The notes under the pieces were generated by a model, which saw only the letters and a program-made list of their open reading frames with translations, had not been told where the DNA came from and ran no database searches. Positions 48,448 to 54,331 of a stretch of 64,000 bases of DNA are shown one piece after another. This stretch comes from a virus, in IMG/VR virus record IMGVR_UViG_3300006329_000001, positions 62,001-126,000 of that record; one strand, 5' to 3'. A program made the position numbers and the translations under genes. How positions within the stretch are numbered: position 1 is the stretch's first letter; each line of letters begins with the position of its first letter.

Positions 48448-48834
48448 TTAATCCGTCACATTGTAGTGCTTTTTGATGAGATTTCTGTATCTAACTGCAT
48501 TGCTTCCTAATACTGATTCTATCGCTACCTCGTCAAATTCGATTCTGTCGATTTCCCACTTATCATTTTCGATTGCTCTAATAAATGCGTACTCGTCAGA
48601 ATGTGCATCATGATCGAAATTGTTATATGTTAATGTGCCACCATATAGATTTCTGGTTAAATCCTCTCTTGAGTGAACATAAAAAACTGTGCATATGTGT
48701 GCATCATTTACTCTGATCTCTGAAGTGAACTCGTTACCTGTGTGAGTTGAGTTCCATACCATTACGTTATTTCTTAAGGAACAGGTGTTTCTCTTGTCGA
48801 TTGCTTCGATTACTCTTGTTTGGTAAGCATCCAT
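48448..48834 (-). CDS. Protein of unknown function behind cassette P2
   Basis: 128 aa. MDAYQTRVIEAIDKRNTCSL is followed by strands with VMVWNSTHTGNEFTSEIRVN and AHICTVFYVHSRED, then an acidic/aromatic part with FDHDAHSDEYAFIRAIENDK and EIDRIEFDEVAIESVLGSNA. It reads like an alpha-beta protein with one sheet. The ATG lies 8 bases after the GGAG of the repeated leader. No family recognised. It is one of the larger proteins in the small-gene region. Confidence 0.7.
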   Translation of the reverse strand: MDAYQTRVIEAIDKRNTCSLRNNVMVWNSTHTGNEFTSEIRVNDAHICTVFYVHSREDLTRNLYGGTLTYNNFDHDAHSDEYAFIRAIENDKWEIDRIEFDEVAIESVLGSNAVRYRNLIKKHYNVTD

Positions 48835-48842
48835 TTTTCGTA

Positions 48843-48923
48843 CTCCGTAGGTGTCTATAATATAATTATAGTCTATTTTGGTGCTTATTCTATACTGAGT
48901 GTGTAGATATTATTATTGGCACA
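48843..48923 (-). promoter_or_regulatory. Early promoter-leader cassette P2 (fullest copy)
   Basis: Minus strand, upstream to downstream: TGTGCCAATAATAATA (48908-48923), CTACACACTCAG (48895-48906), TATAGAATAAGC (48883-48894), 12 bases, TATAAT (48865-48870), then the leader TATTATAGACACCTACGGAG. Parts recur at the same spacing in P1, P3, P4 and P5. Confidence 0.7.
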
Positions 48924-48931
48924 AGATCGGT

Positions 48932-49102
48932 TTACAAATCTGTGTTTCTCTGCTCTTCTAATAATTGAGTAATACAATTATCAATACATTCGAAAATTGT
49001 GGTTTCTGTTCCCTCGTTATCCTTAGGTAGATTTCCAAAATCTGTGAATTCTGCCATCCTTCGAATATCGTAGAGATCGCATAAAATGTCTTGTATGTTC
49101 AT
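48932..49102 (-). CDS. Small acidic protein, unknown function
   Basis: 56 aa, MNIQDILCDLYDIRRMAEFT then GNLPKDNEGTETTIFECIDN and a last helix CITQLLEEQRNTDL. Acidic, helical, three Cys. It starts in an ATGA overlap with the 77-aa gene upstream and ends just before cassette P2. No family recognised. Confidence 0.62.
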   Translation of the reverse strand: MNIQDILCDLYDIRRMAEFTDFGNLPKDNEGTETTIFECIDNCITQLLEEQRNTDL

Positions 49103-49332
49103 GAAAGTTCCTCCAAATTAAATTCCTTTTGTATGTCCTCAAATATAATACTATCCCAAGAATTCATTTCCTCAAATACACTTTGCTGTCCTGTATCTTG
49201 TCTTATGTTCTCGAAATCAATATGACTTGACTCTGCAATTAATTCTCTCATCTGATCGGGTGTAAGGTTATTTACATAATCGTTAACAAATTTCCTTACT
49301 ACCTTATCATATTCCTTAATTGATAATGTCAT
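49099..49332 (-). CDS. Small acidic helical protein, unknown function
   Basis: 77 aa from the ATG at 49332, chosen because TTTGGAGGTGG supplies a strong ribosome site 6 bases before it; an in-frame upstream ATG at 49362 has none. MTLSIKEYDKVVRKFVNDYV is followed by NNLTPDQMRELIAESSHIDF and a C-terminus with WDSIIFEDIQKEFNLEELS. Very acidic helices. It overlaps the upstream 54-aa gene at the start and the 56-aa gene at the end. No family recognised. Confidence 0.65.
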   Translation of the reverse strand: MTLSIKEYDKVVRKFVNDYVNNLTPDQMRELIAESSHIDFENIRQDTGQQSVFEEMNSWDSIIFEDIQKEFNLEELS

Positions 49333-49496
49333 CATGCCACCTCCAAATCTGATAGATAGCACTCAACTGTCATCATTTCATATTCGATAATGTCTGTCAT
49401 GATAACTGCATAGTTATTAATTGGTTCACATATAACAACGTGACCTGTTAAATCGTCATGTATTTTTGACTTAACATTAGTTCCAATTTTAATCAT
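49332..49496 (-). CDS. Small SH3/KOW-like protein, unknown function
   Basis: 54 aa, MIKIGTNVKSKIHDDLTGHV followed by VICEPINNYAVIMTDIIEYE and MMTVECYLSDLEVA. The pattern of a short beta-barrel with VKSKIHDDLTGHVV is like a KOW/SH3-type strand pair. It overlaps its neighbours by ATGA-type junctions on both sides, which supports it as real. Too short for the usual gene cut-off. Confidence 0.6.
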   Translation of the reverse strand: MIKIGTNVKSKIHDDLTGHVVICEPINNYAVIMTDIIEYEMMTVECYLSDLEVA

Positions 49497-49621
49497 TGTG
49501 CCATGTCCTCAAATAGTCGGTTAGTTAGTGCAATTTGCTCATCCTCTGTGAGTTCGGGAAAATCTGCTTGCACTTCCTCAAATAGATTTTCCAGGATTTC
49601 GGTGTTTACTGAATGTGACAT
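49493..49621 (-). CDS. Small acidic helical peptide, unknown function
   Basis: 42 aa, MSHSVNTEILENLFEEVQAD then FPELTEDEQIALTNRLFEDM and AQ. Two amphipathic acidic helices. ATGA overlap with the 54-aa gene downstream, and its ATG lies just behind the end of the 65-aa gene. Very likely translated with its neighbours, although too short to assign. Confidence 0.58.
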   Translation of the reverse strand: MSHSVNTEILENLFEEVQADFPELTEDEQIALTNRLFEDMAQ

Positions 49622-49622
49622 A

Positions 49623-49820
49623 TTAAACTCCAACCATTTTTGCTATATCTGCCATGAACTCTTCATATTTCCATTGTGCTGATTGAGTTAACATTTTTGC
49701 TCCGTACATAGGAAAATCGCCTGTGTCCTTCGCTTCTGCTACTACCTCGTCATAACATGCTTGGAAAATACCTTCCTGTGTTACTGGGTATGCTGTGATG
49801 TCAATGTATAAGAATTGCAT
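49623..49820 (-). CDS. Small protein behind cassette P3, unknown function
   Basis: 65 aa, MQFLYIDITAYPVTQEGIFQ then ACYDEVVAEAKDTGDFPMYG and KYEEFMADIAKMVGV. Helical and acidic. The ATG lies 9 bases after GGAG of the repeated leader, so it is the first gene of the P3 transcript. No family recognised. Confidence 0.65.
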   Translation of the reverse strand: MQFLYIDITAYPVTQEGIFQACYDEVVAEAKDTGDFPMYGAKMLTQSAQWKYEEFMADIAKMVGV

Positions 49821-49829
49821 TTTTAAAGT

Positions 49830-49893
49830 CTCCGTAGGTGTCTATAATACTATTATAATAAAAAATAGGACTAATTTAATACTGAGTGTGTAG
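49830..49893 (-). promoter_or_regulatory. Early promoter-leader cassette P3
   Basis: Minus strand: CTACACACTCAG (49882-49893) then TATAAT (49852-49857) and the leader TATTATAGACACCTACGGAG with GGAG at 49830-49833, 18 bases from the -10 box, exactly as in P1 and P2. Confidence 0.65.
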
Positions 49894-49919
49894 ATTTCTT
49901 TTCTGTCCACCATTTGCTT

Positions 49920-50105
49920 TTAATTCTCTGAATCTATGGTAAGTAAACCATCATGTAATATCTGGAATAAATCAGATAACTCATTTACTAATTTTTCATC
50001 ATCATTACCTTGCATATATCCCTCAATGGTATAAAGTAAGGTTTCGATTTGATAATTAGTGAAATCGTATGATGCTGTTGTTTTAGGTGTGATAGTTACT
50101 TTCAT
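49920..50105 (-). CDS. Small acidic protein, unknown function
   Basis: 61 aa, MKVTITPKTTASYDFTNYQI then ETLLYTIEGYMQGNDDEKLV and a last helix NELSDLFQILHDGLLTIDSEN. A short beta start then two helices. It follows the 69-aa gene by an ATGA overlap. No family recognised. Confidence 0.62.
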   Translation of the reverse strand: MKVTITPKTTASYDFTNYQIETLLYTIEGYMQGNDDEKLVNELSDLFQILHDGLLTIDSEN

Positions 50106-50311
50106 TTTCTTATTTCGTAGTAAATGTTAGTGATCTCATAACCTGATTTATCAGTAATTAGATCGATTAGGTCATTTTCGTTGTTTGCTTCGTATTGTCC
50201 TAAATGCCGATCTCTAAGTGCAATTTCCTCATCATAAGTAAATTGTAAATCTGGGTCTCCATCCCCTATCTCATCTAAGTAAAACTCAATATCAGTTACT
50301 AAGTATTTCAT
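50102..50311 (-). CDS. Small acidic protein, unknown function
   Basis: 69 aa, MKYLVTDIEFYLDEIGDGDP then DLQFTYDEEIALRDRHLGQY and a C-terminal EITNIYYEIRK strand. The VTDIEFYLD...GDGD stretch is strikingly acidic. It overlaps the upstream 71-aa gene and the downstream 61-aa gene by ATGA. No family recognised. Confidence 0.65.
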   Translation of the reverse strand: MKYLVTDIEFYLDEIGDGDPDLQFTYDEEIALRDRHLGQYEANNENDLIDLITDKSGYEITNIYYEIRK

Positions 50312-50523
50312 GACTCAATTAACCTCAATTCTTTATAATTATGACACATAATCCTTTGATTATCGTTATTAATTAATACAGTACGATTTGATGCAGGTGT
50401 ATATCCTTTTGCATCAATTTGTCCTTTAATGTAGTTAATTAACACATAATAAACTCTATCATTAAATGATACTAAATCACCTACTCCAATATGGTAAGGT
50501 GTATGATATTGATTATTTGGCAT
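50308..50523 (-). CDS. Small SH3-like protein, unknown function
   Basis: 71 aa from the ATG at 50523; the longer frame back to 50559 needs a GTG and would overlap the upstream gene more. MPNNQYHTPYHIGVGDLVSF followed by NDRVYYVLINYIKGQIDAKG and NQRIMCHNYKELRLIES reads as a small beta-barrel: the GDLVSFNDRVYYVL strand pair is typical of SH3/KOW folds. It may bind RNA or protein. No named family recognised. Confidence 0.62.
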   Translation of the reverse strand: MPNNQYHTPYHIGVGDLVSFNDRVYYVLINYIKGQIDAKGYTPASNRTVLINNDNQRIMCHNYKELRLIES

Positions 50524-50659
50524 TGTAAACCTCACCTGATAATACTTTATCAAATACACTTCTCTGGAGATCGGTCAATTCGAAATCCATATCCCTGAGA
50601 ATGTCATATAATTTGATGAGTTCATATTGCTCATCAAATGTTATCGCAAATAGGTTCAC
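50513..50659 (-). CDS. Small helical protein with GTG start, unknown function
   Basis: 48 aa, GTG start at 50659 in a GTGA overlap with the stop of the 46-aa gene. It reads MNLFAITFDEQYELIKLYDI then LRDMDFELTDLQRSVFDKVL. Helical and acidic. Its end overlaps the next gene by 11 bp. The overlaps on both sides support it. Confidence 0.55.
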   Translation of the reverse strand: MNLFAITFDEQYELIKLYDILRDMDFELTDLQRSVFDKVLSGEVYNAK

Positions 50660-50796
50660 TTCATCACCTCATCAACTAAGTTATCATATGTTTGGATGTC
50701 CCATCCTTTTTGCTCTGGTACATCCATTTCATAAGCAAACATAACTAAGTCCTGTAAGTACTCAAGTTGTGAATCTGTCAATTTTAAAGTTTTCAT
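50656..50796 (-). CDS. Small acidic helical protein, unknown function
   Basis: 46 aa, MKTLKLTDSQLEYLQDLVMF then AYEMDVPEQKGWDIQTYDNL and VDEVMK. The sequence resembles the 48-aa downstream and other short helical peptides of this region in make-up, though not closely in order. GTGA overlap with the next gene. No family recognised. Confidence 0.58.
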   Translation of the reverse strand: MKTLKLTDSQLEYLQDLVMFAYEMDVPEQKGWDIQTYDNLVDEVMK

Positions 50797-50800
50797 GATC

Positions 50801-50971
50801 TTATACTGTTATAAATGGTTGATTAAGTTGGATAGGGTCGGTTTCATTCGCTAGAAATATATTACTAGCAACGTGGTAACCCTTATAGGATTTGTTGTAA
50901 ACTATTACATCCTGTAATAGTTGGTCATCAGTTAAATTACTGAGTTCGGTTAATAGGTCGAGATACTTCAT
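50801..50971 (-). CDS. Small protein, unknown function
   Basis: 56 aa, MKYLDLLTELSNLTDDQLLQ then DVIVYNKSYKGYHVASNIFL and ANETDPIQLNQPFITV. One helix then three strands. It lies 10 bp after the 105-aa gene and 5 bp before the 46-aa gene. AAGGAGTAATTAATG gives a good ribosome site. Confidence 0.62.
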   Translation of the reverse strand: MKYLDLLTELSNLTDDQLLQDVIVYNKSYKGYHVASNIFLANETDPIQLNQPFITV

Positions 50972-50981
50972 TAATTACTCC

Positions 50982-51299
50982 TTATGAAAATGCTAGTTCG
51001 AAACCATTTACAAAATCCTCGGATAGATTTTTGTAACCTACGAACCACTCCCAGTTCTTCTGAAATACTCTTGCACCATAAGAAAACTCATAGCAAAGTG
51101 CATTTAGTCTGGATTTGGTGGTGTTGCTCTGCCAACCACCATCAAAGAGAATTAAAGAGTTGTTTGTAACAGTTGCAATATGGTTACCATGTAGGTAAAC
51201 GTTAGCACCTTCTGAATCATGAGTAACTTGTGTGTTACTGTTGCTGAAGTTGCTTCCGTTGCGGATTGCTCTGTTCATTGCTCTTTCGATTTGTCTCAT
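50982..51299 (-). CDS. Conserved phage protein of unknown function
   Basis: 105 aa. MRQIERAMNRAIRNGSNFSN is followed by HDSEGANVYLHGNHIATVTN, SLILFDGGWQSNTTKSRLNA and a C-terminus with VFQKNWEWFVGYKNLSEDF. The blocks VYLHGNHIA, GGWQSNTTKSRLNAL and VFQKNxEWFV are, as I recall, shared by a widespread small protein of tailed phages; the function is unknown. It has a strong ribosome site (AAAGGAGAATTCATG) and is preceded by an unusual structured leader (51323-51376) and promoter P4, so it is probably highly expressed and regulated. Confidence 0.75.
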   Translation of the reverse strand: MRQIERAMNRAIRNGSNFSNSNTQVTHDSEGANVYLHGNHIATVTNNSLILFDGGWQSNTTKSRLNALCYEFSYGARVFQKNWEWFVGYKNLSEDFVNGFELAFS

Positions 51300-51322
51300 G
51301 AATTCTCCTTTGAGATTGATTT

Positions 51323-51376
51323 GGGTTAAGGGTCAGGTGACGTGAGAGGCATAACCCATGACTCCGTTTGACCCTT
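51323..51376 (-). promoter_or_regulatory. Structured 5' leader with possible pseudoknot and leader peptide
   Basis: On the transcript AAGGGUCA (51369-51376) can pair with UGACCCUU (51328-51335), and GGGUUA (51352-51357), which lies between them, can pair with UAACCC (51323-51328), downstream of the second arm. The order A-B-A'-B' is that of an H-type pseudoknot. ACGGAG is followed 9 bases later by ATGCCTCTCACGTCACCTGA (frame MPLTSPDP, closed by TAA after CCCT), a possible 8-aa leader peptide that would be read through the second arm. This resembles an attenuator. Confidence 0.45.
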
Positions 51377-51384
51377 ATGAATCT

Positions 51385-51414
51385 ATTATAGTCGATCAGG
51401 TCGCTTATTCTATA
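51385..51414 (-). promoter_or_regulatory. Early promoter P4
   Basis: Minus strand TATAGAATAAGC (51403-51414), 12 bases, then TATAAT (51385-51390): the same two elements at the same spacing as in P2. It would drive the 105-aa gene and its leader. Confidence 0.6.
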
Positions 51415-51419
51415 TAAAA

Positions 51420-51441
51420 TGGACACTCTTTTAACTGTCCA
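51420..51441 (-). terminator. Weak hairpin, possible terminator
   Basis: Minus strand TGGACAGTTAAAAGAGTGTCCA (stem TGGACA/TGTCCA, 10-base loop) followed by TTTTAT. Weak, but placed between the 106-aa gene and promoter P4, where a terminator would make sense. Confidence 0.35.
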
Positions 51442-51545
51442 CTCAATATTTACTTCGTTCGCATTGTATGGTAGGTGATATGCTATTGTAGTTTATGGTA
51501 AGGTTTATTGTAGATAACAATACCAATAGTGTTAAACATATATTT
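51442..51545. other. Gap with no gene seen
   Basis: Between the P4/hairpin region and the 106-aa gene lies about 100 bp of AT-rich sequence (part of a 246-bp gene-free stretch from 51300). I see no ORF of credible length on either strand. Confidence 0.5.
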
Positions 51546-51866
51546 CTATACATCTTCTAGAAATATAATGCTATCATTTTGTCTAGACCAATTATCAGGT
51601 ATTGCATCAGGTGGTGGGATGAGTGGTTCATATAATCCTCTACCTTTTGGAATAGGTACTAATTTTAATCTATTATTAAGTGAAAATCGATCTATCAAAA
51701 TATCATTTAATACATTAATCGATTCATTCATTTGTTGATAACCTCTACCTACAAATATTTGACCACTAACTACACTTATTGTAGCAATGCCCCAAAATAG
51801 ATAATAAAATCTGCTTTTAACTTGTGCTTTAATTTTAGTCTTTTTAGTTGTGTAATCCTTAACCAT
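51546..51866 (-). CDS. Small single-pass membrane protein
   Basis: 106 aa. A basic N-terminus (MVKDYTTKKTKIKAQVKSR) is followed by one hydrophobic helix, FYYLFWGIATISVVSGQIFV, at about residues 20-40, then a soluble part with MNESINVLNDILIDRFSLNN and a Pro-rich tail PKGRGLYEPLIPPPD. The positive N-terminus suggests N-in topology with the rest outside. It may be a lysis- or superinfection-related membrane protein, but nothing specific is seen. ATGA-like overlap with the 80-aa gene upstream. Confidence 0.68.
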   Translation of the reverse strand: MVKDYTTKKTKIKAQVKSRFYYLFWGIATISVVSGQIFVGRGYQQMNESINVLNDILIDRFSLNNRLKLVPIPKGRGLYEPLIPPPDAIPDNWSRQNDSIIFLEDV

Positions 51867-52101
51867 GCTTAACCTCGAAATGCTTTTTAATTGTTAAATG
51901 TCTGACTATCTCAAATAATTTGTTATAGTCAACTCCTTCCCACTCTGTCCACTCTGAAACATAATCAGATTGAGATTTATCAAATCCTCCTTTTATTAAG
52001 GTAGGTGCTGACATTAATTCATTATTAGTATCGAACCAAAATGTTCTTCCGAACTCTTCAGATACTATATAATTCTCATCATTATAAAGTTTTCTGTTCA
52101 T
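51859..52101 (-). CDS. Small protein, unknown function
   Basis: 80 aa, MNRKLYNDENYIVSEEFGRT then WFDTNNELMSAPTLIKGGFD and a Trp-rich YVSEWTEWEGVDYNKLFEIV ending IKKHFEVKHG. Acidic and aromatic. It overlaps the 92-aa gene upstream by 20 bp and the membrane protein gene downstream by 8 bp. No family recognised. Confidence 0.65.
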   Translation of the reverse strand: MNRKLYNDENYIVSEEFGRTFWFDTNNELMSAPTLIKGGFDKSQSDYVSEWTEWEGVDYNKLFEIVRHLTIKKHFEVKHG

Positions 52102-52360
52102 TTAATCTGTCCTCCATTGGTTTTTTAAATTTACTGTTTGCATAGTCTTTAACTTCATTAACAACGTCATCAAAATGATCTTCCCAATAGTTAATACAAT
52201 CATCTATAAATTCTGTTTCTGATTGAGAATCTACATATCTATTCATGTCATCAATTACATAACTAACTAAATCTTTTACTGACATATTATCAACAATTCT
52301 ATCAACATAATGATATTTTAATTCTTGTAATTCTTCAGTTGTTAGTTTTGGATTTGTCAT
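52082..52360 (-). CDS. Small acidic helical protein, unknown function
   Basis: 92 aa, MTNPKLTTEELQELKYHYVD then NMSVKDLVSYVIDDMNRYVD and FIDDCINYWEDHFDDVVNEV. Entirely helical and strongly acidic in the middle, with a basic end (KFKKPMEDRLNEQ). The VKDLVSYVIDDM motif resembles, by eye, other short early cyanophage proteins. It abuts the next gene upstream (1-bp spacing). No family recognised. Confidence 0.66.
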   Translation of the reverse strand: MTNPKLTTEELQELKYHYVDRIVDNMSVKDLVSYVIDDMNRYVDSQSETEFIDDCINYWEDHFDDVVNEVKDYANSKFKKPMEDRLNEQKTL

Positions 52361-52567
52361 TTAATTGTCCTCCTCTAGTGATTGATCTAATTTAGTTTCA
52401 TCAGGTTGTTCAGTAAGTGATTCATCATAAACTCTGATTGATAATTCACCCATGTGATGATCTGGAAATCCGTTTCTATCAAGTGCTTCGCCCACTATTC
52501 CCCAGATTTTATGAACTTCGGCATCATTTAGATAGAGTGCCATGTTATAATAGAATTCATTTTGCAT
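52361..52567 (-). CDS. Small acidic protein, unknown function
   Basis: 68 aa from ATG 52567. The frame stays open to 52627, but that longer start would overlap the upstream gene by ~70 bp, whereas the chosen start overlaps by only 11. MQNEFYYNMALYLNDAEVHK is followed by IWGIVGEALDRNGFPDHHMG and VYDESLTEQPDETKLDQSLE. No family recognised. Confidence 0.62.
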   Translation of the reverse strand: MQNEFYYNMALYLNDAEVHKIWGIVGEALDRNGFPDHHMGELSIRVYDESLTEQPDETKLDQSLEEDN

Positions 52568-52736
52568 TGTCAAGTCTCTCCATAATGTGTGAATCGAAAG
52601 GGAAATTTGGATGTGTTTTTCTAACATCCTCTGCCCATATTTTGAGTTGTTTATCTGACATTAAACTCAATTCTGGTTCATGTCTGTTAAGCACTCTAGG
52701 CAATTTAAACCTATGAAATTGCGTTGTGTTACACAT
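52557..52736 (-). CDS. Small basic protein, unknown function
   Basis: 59 aa from ATG 52736, chosen because GAGG lies 6 bases before it; ATG 52748 is in frame too. MCNTTQFHRFKLPRVLNRHE is followed by PELSLMSDKQLKIWAEDVRK and THPNFPFDSHIMERLDNAK. Helical, with several His and Arg residues. Overlaps both neighbours by 8-11 bp. No family recognised. Confidence 0.6.
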   Translation of the reverse strand: MCNTTQFHRFKLPRVLNRHEPELSLMSDKQLKIWAEDVRKTHPNFPFDSHIMERLDNAK

Positions 52737-52872
52737 TTTCATCCTCATCTACTGTGAAGCGAACATATGTTAATCCTTCTGTTTGCTGAACAAATGAAGC
52801 ATCTAGGTCATGCTCTAAAACAAAATCAGTAATTAAACTTTCTAATTTTGATCTGGTTATGTAAGAAGTCAT
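52729..52872 (-). CDS. Small acidic protein, unknown function
   Basis: 47 aa, MTSYITRSKLESLITDFVLE then HDLDASFVQQTEGLTYVRFT and VDEDENV. A helix followed by a strand pair. Its ATG forms an ATGA overlap with the 61-aa gene upstream and its stop overlaps the next gene by 8 bp. Confidence 0.6.
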   Translation of the reverse strand: MTSYITRSKLESLITDFVLEHDLDASFVQQTEGLTYVRFTVDEDENV

Positions 52873-53054
52873 GTTACATCCTCTGGGTCAAATTGGTCAT
52901 AAACTGTTGCTGTTAGTTGCATATCCCACAATTCTGGATAGACATTTTGGGCATTTAAGGCATCTGAAAAAATCTCTGAGATCAATTCTAGTTTCTCTAC
53001 TGTGAGTAGAGGATAGATGTCAAATTGTATTGGTTCTTTAGTCTGCATCTTCAT
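52869..53054 (-). CDS. Small acidic protein, unknown function
   Basis: 61 aa, MKMQTKEPIQFDIYPLLTVE then KLELISEIFSDALNAQNVYP and a C-terminal strand DMQLTATVYDQFDPEDVT. Its make-up (helix then a TATVYD-type strand) resembles the 68-aa product of 52361-52567, so the two may be diverged paralogues. It overlaps its neighbours at both ends. Confidence 0.62.
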   Translation of the reverse strand: MKMQTKEPIQFDIYPLLTVEKLELISEIFSDALNAQNVYPELWDMQLTATVYDQFDPEDVT

Positions 53055-53223
53055 CTACCTCGATTGATCTCATGAACTGTGATGTAAACTCATCTAGTTT
53101 TTCTCTTGTTGTTATTCTGGAATCTGTTACCTTATCATCAGACTCACCAAAATAATAAAAGTATTTGTTTAGATTATTGATGAGATTTAAGAGTGCTATC
53201 TCATTTGTTGTGTAGTCGCTCAT
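53038..53223 (-). CDS. Small acidic helical protein, unknown function
   Basis: 61 aa, MSDYTTNEIALLNLINNLNK then YFYYFGESDDKVTDSRITTR and KLDEFTSQFMRSIEVDEDAD. Helical with an acidic tail. It starts one base before the stop of the 87-aa gene (TAATG-type junction). No family recognised. Confidence 0.63.
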   Translation of the reverse strand: MSDYTTNEIALLNLINNLNKYFYYFGESDDKVTDSRITTREKLDEFTSQFMRSIEVDEDAD

Positions 53224-53486
53224 TAGTCTGCTGTTCCTCCATAATACTTGTAGTGGTCATCAATAGTTTCATCATTGTGGATGTAACCCTCGTCATCAAC
53301 ATAACCTGCATCCATGTAGTAATCAAGTTGTTCTCTGAGAGTTTGTTGCTCTTCATTGGTTAGTTTCTGAATGAAACCACCAACAACATCAGCAAGGAAA
53401 TCTGAATCTTTATGTGCTTGTCTTACTGTGTCTCTTGTGAGATCAGATAGATTGATTTCAGATTTGGGTGTTCTAGGTGTAATCAT
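53223..53486 (-). CDS. Small acidic protein, unknown function
   Basis: 87 aa, MITPRTPKSEINLSDLTRDT then SDFLADVVGGFIQKLTNEEQ and YYMDAGYVDDEGYIHNDETI. The second half is very rich in Asp and Tyr. It starts in an ATGA overlap with the 63-aa gene. No family recognised. Confidence 0.65.
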   Translation of the reverse strand: MITPRTPKSEINLSDLTRDTVRQAHKDSDFLADVVGGFIQKLTNEEQQTLREQLDYYMDAGYVDDEGYIHNDETIDDHYKYYGGTAD

Positions 53487-53674
53487 AATTCTGATAGATT
53501 TTGTAAGAGTAAGAACTCATACTGGATGTCCTCATCTTCTGGGTCAACACCATCAACTACCCATTCTTGGAATAGAGCATGAGCATTTTCGTATTGCTCA
53601 TTGGTTATTTGATGTGTAATAGACTTGAGAAGTGAGTCACCCATGTTGTCGATTAATGGTTGTCTGTCAATCAT
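53483..53674 (-). CDS. Small acidic helical protein behind promoter P5
   Basis: 63 aa, MIDRQPLIDNMGDSLLKSIT then HQITNEQYENAHALFQEWVV and DPEDEDIQYEFLLLQNLSEL. It is the first gene of the P5 transcript, preceded by AAGAGAAC at a suitable distance. It could be a small regulator of the following string of overlapping genes, but nothing specific is seen. Confidence 0.63.
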   Translation of the reverse strand: MIDRQPLIDNMGDSLLKSITHQITNEQYENAHALFQEWVVDGVDPEDEDIQYEFLLLQNLSEL

Positions 53675-53702
53675 GAGTGGTAGTTCTCTTGTGTATGAAC
53701 TA

Positions 53703-53761
53703 ATTATAGTCTATTTTATGGTAGAATTCATTGTAATATGTGCGGTATTATTATTGGCACA
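53703..53761 (-). promoter_or_regulatory. Early promoter P5
   Basis: Minus strand: TGTGCCAATAATAATA (53746-53761), a CCGCACA element (53739-53745), then GAATTCTAC and a TATAAT box (53703-53708) in the context AAAATAGACTATAATTA, which is identical to P2 over that stretch. The first element lies 38 bases from the box, as in P2. It overlaps the end of oxygenase B. Confidence 0.62.
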
Positions 53762-54331
53762 CTACCGAACATCCAAATTAAATGATAGAGTGGTTCTCTT
53801 AGTATCATTCTTTTGTAGGTGAACTCCATGACGTATGAAACTAGGAAATACTATCATATCACCTTGACGTATGGGTGGGTACATGATAGGGTCTTGTTTC
53901 ATGATATGAGTATAACCTGAGATAGTATGATCTAGATTCATATTCTCAAAATAGAATTTAGCATCCTTCTCAGCATCATAGTTAATGAATATCACACCAC
54001 TAAAATTGATGAACTCTGGAAATTGTATATGGTGATGTGGTTCTTGCCAATTACCTTGATTATATACATTTACCCAACTGTTAACTATTTTAATATTCAC
54101 CTCAGGTGGAAAATATTGATATAGATATGGTGCTAAGAATTGTCCTAACTCATCAGGTGGTATTATGTCATTCTCATCAAAGAATGTTGTAGTTGTATCA
54201 CAATTCCATTTATCCTTACTACTTGATAATAGATGAGAACAAGAATCAGTTAATTGTCCAAAAATATCACCATGATCTCTAATATGAACATGATGATATT
54301 TGATAGGGAATAAATCGTATGTATTCCTCAT
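53762..54331 (-). CDS. 2OG-Fe(II) oxygenase, HxH type (oxygenase B)
   Basis: 189 aa. The metal region is NWQEPHHHIQFPEFINFSGV with the strand IFINYD after it, and the distal part is RQGDMIVFPSFIRHGVHLQK with Arg in DTKRTTLSFNLDV. WVNVYNQGNW before the first His is shared with oxygenase D (WINVYNQGDM), so the two are close relatives. Function: predicted 2-oxoglutarate-dependent hydroxylase, substrate unknown. The gene starts one base from the stop of the nuclease-like gene (TAATG-type overlap). Confidence 0.82.
   Translation of the reverse strand: MRNTYDLFPIKYHHVHIRDHGDIFGQLTDSCSHLLSSSKDKWNCDTTTTFFDENDIIPPDELGQFLAPYLYQYFPPEVNIKIVNSWVNVYNQGNWQEPHHHIQFPEFINFSGVIFINYDAEKDAKFYFENMNLDHTISGYTHIMKQDPIMYPPIRQGDMIVFPSFIRHGVHLQKNDTKRTTLSFNLDVR

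Noticed and set aside
53738-53785. A + strand start MCGIIIGTLP that resembles an asparagine synthase/amidotransferase N-terminus
   Set aside because: The frame closes after 15 codons, and the bases belong to promoter P5 and the end of oxygenase B. The TATTATTATTGGCACA part also occurs at 48908-48923 in another promoter, so it is regulatory sequence.
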